Shown piece by piece: positions 5,245-5,999 of a stretch of DNA of 5,999 nt. Positions within the stretch are counted from its first letter, which is position 1, and each line of letters begins with the position of its first letter. The position numbers were made by a program, and so were the translations under genes. Below the pieces are notes generated by a model that saw only the letters and a list, made by a program, of their open reading frames with translations, did not search any database and was not told the DNA's origin. Location: contig JAPCJV010000129.1 of NCBI GenBank assembly GCA_027886785.1, positions 1 to 5,999 of the forward strand, given 5' to 3'. The DNA comes from Nitrososphaerota archaeon. GTDB lineage: Archaea; Thermoproteota; Nitrososphaeria; Nitrososphaerales; CADDZS01.

Positions 5245-5904
5245 CTATTCAGCAGTCAGAATGTGAACTTCCGTTTCCGCGGAGCCCTTGAATTTGCGAG
5301 CGTCTGATTCGCTCCCGACTATTGTTCCGTAGTGCATAGGAATAGCGATCTTTGGCCTTATCTTTCGCACCGCCTCCACCGCCTCATCTGCGGTCATGAC
5401 ATAGGTTCCGGAGACAGGCAATAGGGCAATATCCGGCATGAGATTTTGCATTTCGGGGATTAGGTCGCTATCCCCTGTATGGTAAATCGAAACTCCAGAA
5501 TTCGTCTTGATGATATATCCCACTTTTCCGTCCTCCTTCGGATGAAACGGCTTCCCCGGAGACCGAAACTTGTTCGTATTATAGGCTGGAACAGCCCGTA
5601 CTTCAAAATTTCCAAGCTTTACTCTGTCCCCGGGCTTTACGATCTTTATCTCCATGGGAGAAGCTTTCTCAATCTCGCTTTTTGACGCCTGGATTCCTAC
5701 TATAATGGTCTCATTGGGTTTCACGACCTTTTTGAGATCTTCTGCGTTTGAATGATCTTGATGCTCGTGAGATACGAGAACATAATCCGCTGGAACTTTC
5801 TGCTTCAATTGAAACGGATCTATAACCAAAGTTTTTCCTCCGTCCTCGATTTTGAAACCGTCATGTCCCAGCCACGTAATTTTCACGCCTTGATATTCGA
5901 ACAA
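5245..5904 (-). CDS. UPF0173 metal-dependent hydrolase (metallo-beta-lactamase fold)
   Basis: 219 residues, full length for the family. The N-terminal strand ITWLGHDGFKIE (9-20) and DP (29-30) lead to the metal site SHEHQDH (45-51: His46, His48, Asp50, His51). Family-typical features follow: FHP (120-122), YHTGDSD (141-147, with His142 and Asp145) and PMHYGT (189-194, His191). All expected metal ligands are present, so it should bind two metal ions, probably zinc, and be active. The substrate of the UPF0173 family is not established. There is no signal peptide, so it is cytosolic. TTG 5904 is the start because TAG (5910-5908) closes the frame two codons upstream; the internal GTG at residue 7 is an alternative and would match the shorter starts of many homologues. 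The gene is convergent with the methyltransferase with zero spacing. Confidence 0.93.
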   Translation of the reverse strand: MFEYQGVKITWLGHDGFKIEDGGKTLVIDPFQLKQKVPADYVLVSHEHQDHSNAEDLKKVVKPNETIIVGIQASKSEIEKASPMEIKIVKPGDRVKLGNFEVRAVPAYNTNKFRSPGKPFHPKEDGKVGYIIKTNSGVSIYHTGDSDLIPEMQNLMPDIALLPVSGTYVMTADEAVEAVRKIRPKIAIPMHYGTIVGSESDARKFKGSAETEVHILTAE

Positions 5905-5930
5905 ACACTATCAGCTGTAAGTTACGAAAT

Positions 5931-5973
5931 CTTTTGAGAAAAGCTTTTCTTTTTTCAAATATTCTTGAGAAAA
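5931..5973. repeat. Palindrome and direct repeats in the hydrolase promoter region
   Basis: A perfect 14-bp palindrome AGAAAAGCTTTTCT occupies 5937-5950. TTGAGAAAA occurs at 5934-5942 and again at 5965-5973, exactly 31 bases apart, close to three helical turns. CTTTT/AAAAG arms (5931-5935, 5939-5943) add a further dyad. The region is 30 to 70 bases upstream of the minus-strand TTG 5904, where a promoter and operator would lie. A-tract richness makes chance matches more likely. Confidence 0.4.
5955..5964 (-). promoter_or_regulatory. Candidate TATA box of the UPF0173 gene
   Basis: On the minus strand this stretch reads GAATATTTGA. It would place the start site near 5934 and give a leader of about 30 bases. 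The region is A/T-rich throughout, so this choice is tentative. Confidence 0.25.
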
Positions 5974-5999
5974 TCCAATCTTCGTTCTAAGGGACGAAA

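Noticed and set aside
5479..5937. Plus-strand frames of 68 and 61 codons opposite the hydrolase gene
   Set aside because: They are antisense to a full-length UPF0173 gene with all metal-binding motifs.
1..5999. CRISPR array, insertion sequence or toxin-antitoxin pair
   Set aside because: No regularly spaced repeats, no transposase or terminal inverted repeats with target duplication, and no recognisable toxin were seen.

Overview
The window looks archaeal, most likely from a Thaumarchaeota/Nitrososphaeria-type genome of medium GC. The evidence is TATA-like boxes instead of bacterial -35/-10 pairs, few Shine-Dalgarno sites, many forced TTG starts, and a membrane serine protease (NfeD family) next to a stomatin, the pair known from Pyrococcus (PH1510/PH1511). 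The phylum is an inference; a marker-gene or homology search would be needed to settle it.

Layout. The left edge (1-103) holds the last codons of an unrecognised + strand gene. It overlaps an uncharacterised + gene ending at 704 that has a winged-helix-like C-terminal half. An intergenic stretch with weak inverted repeats (705-857) leads to a small charge-segregated coiled-coil protein (858-1343), whose start codon lies in a hairpin. After a T-tract and a clear TATA box come the nfeD-like membrane protease (1537-2865) and the stomatin/SPFH gene (2884-3759), very probably one operon. A minus-strand wHTH-like gene (3752-4165) runs into the stomatin 3' end with an 8-bp overlap. From a 167-bp divergent region full of repeats, a beta-class (TSPPY) DNA methyltransferase (4333-5244) runs rightwards. 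Its stop codon directly abuts that of a minus-strand UPF0173 metallo-beta-lactamase-fold hydrolase (5245-5904). The right edge holds the palindrome-rich promoter region of that hydrolase.

How the genes work together. The protease and stomatin probably form a membrane quality-control or membrane-organising module: the stomatin keeps a hydrophobic C-terminal segment like the one cut by the Pyrococcus protease. The protease itself has no lysine where the catalytic Ser-Lys dyad lysine should be. The wHTH-like protein and the solitary methyltransferase share a divergent promoter region, so the first could regulate the second. No restriction nuclease is visible. The hydrolase and the coiled-coil protein have no evident functional link to their neighbours.

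No rRNA, convincing tRNA, CRISPR array, insertion sequence or attachment site was seen. No gap between genes exceeds 300 bases.
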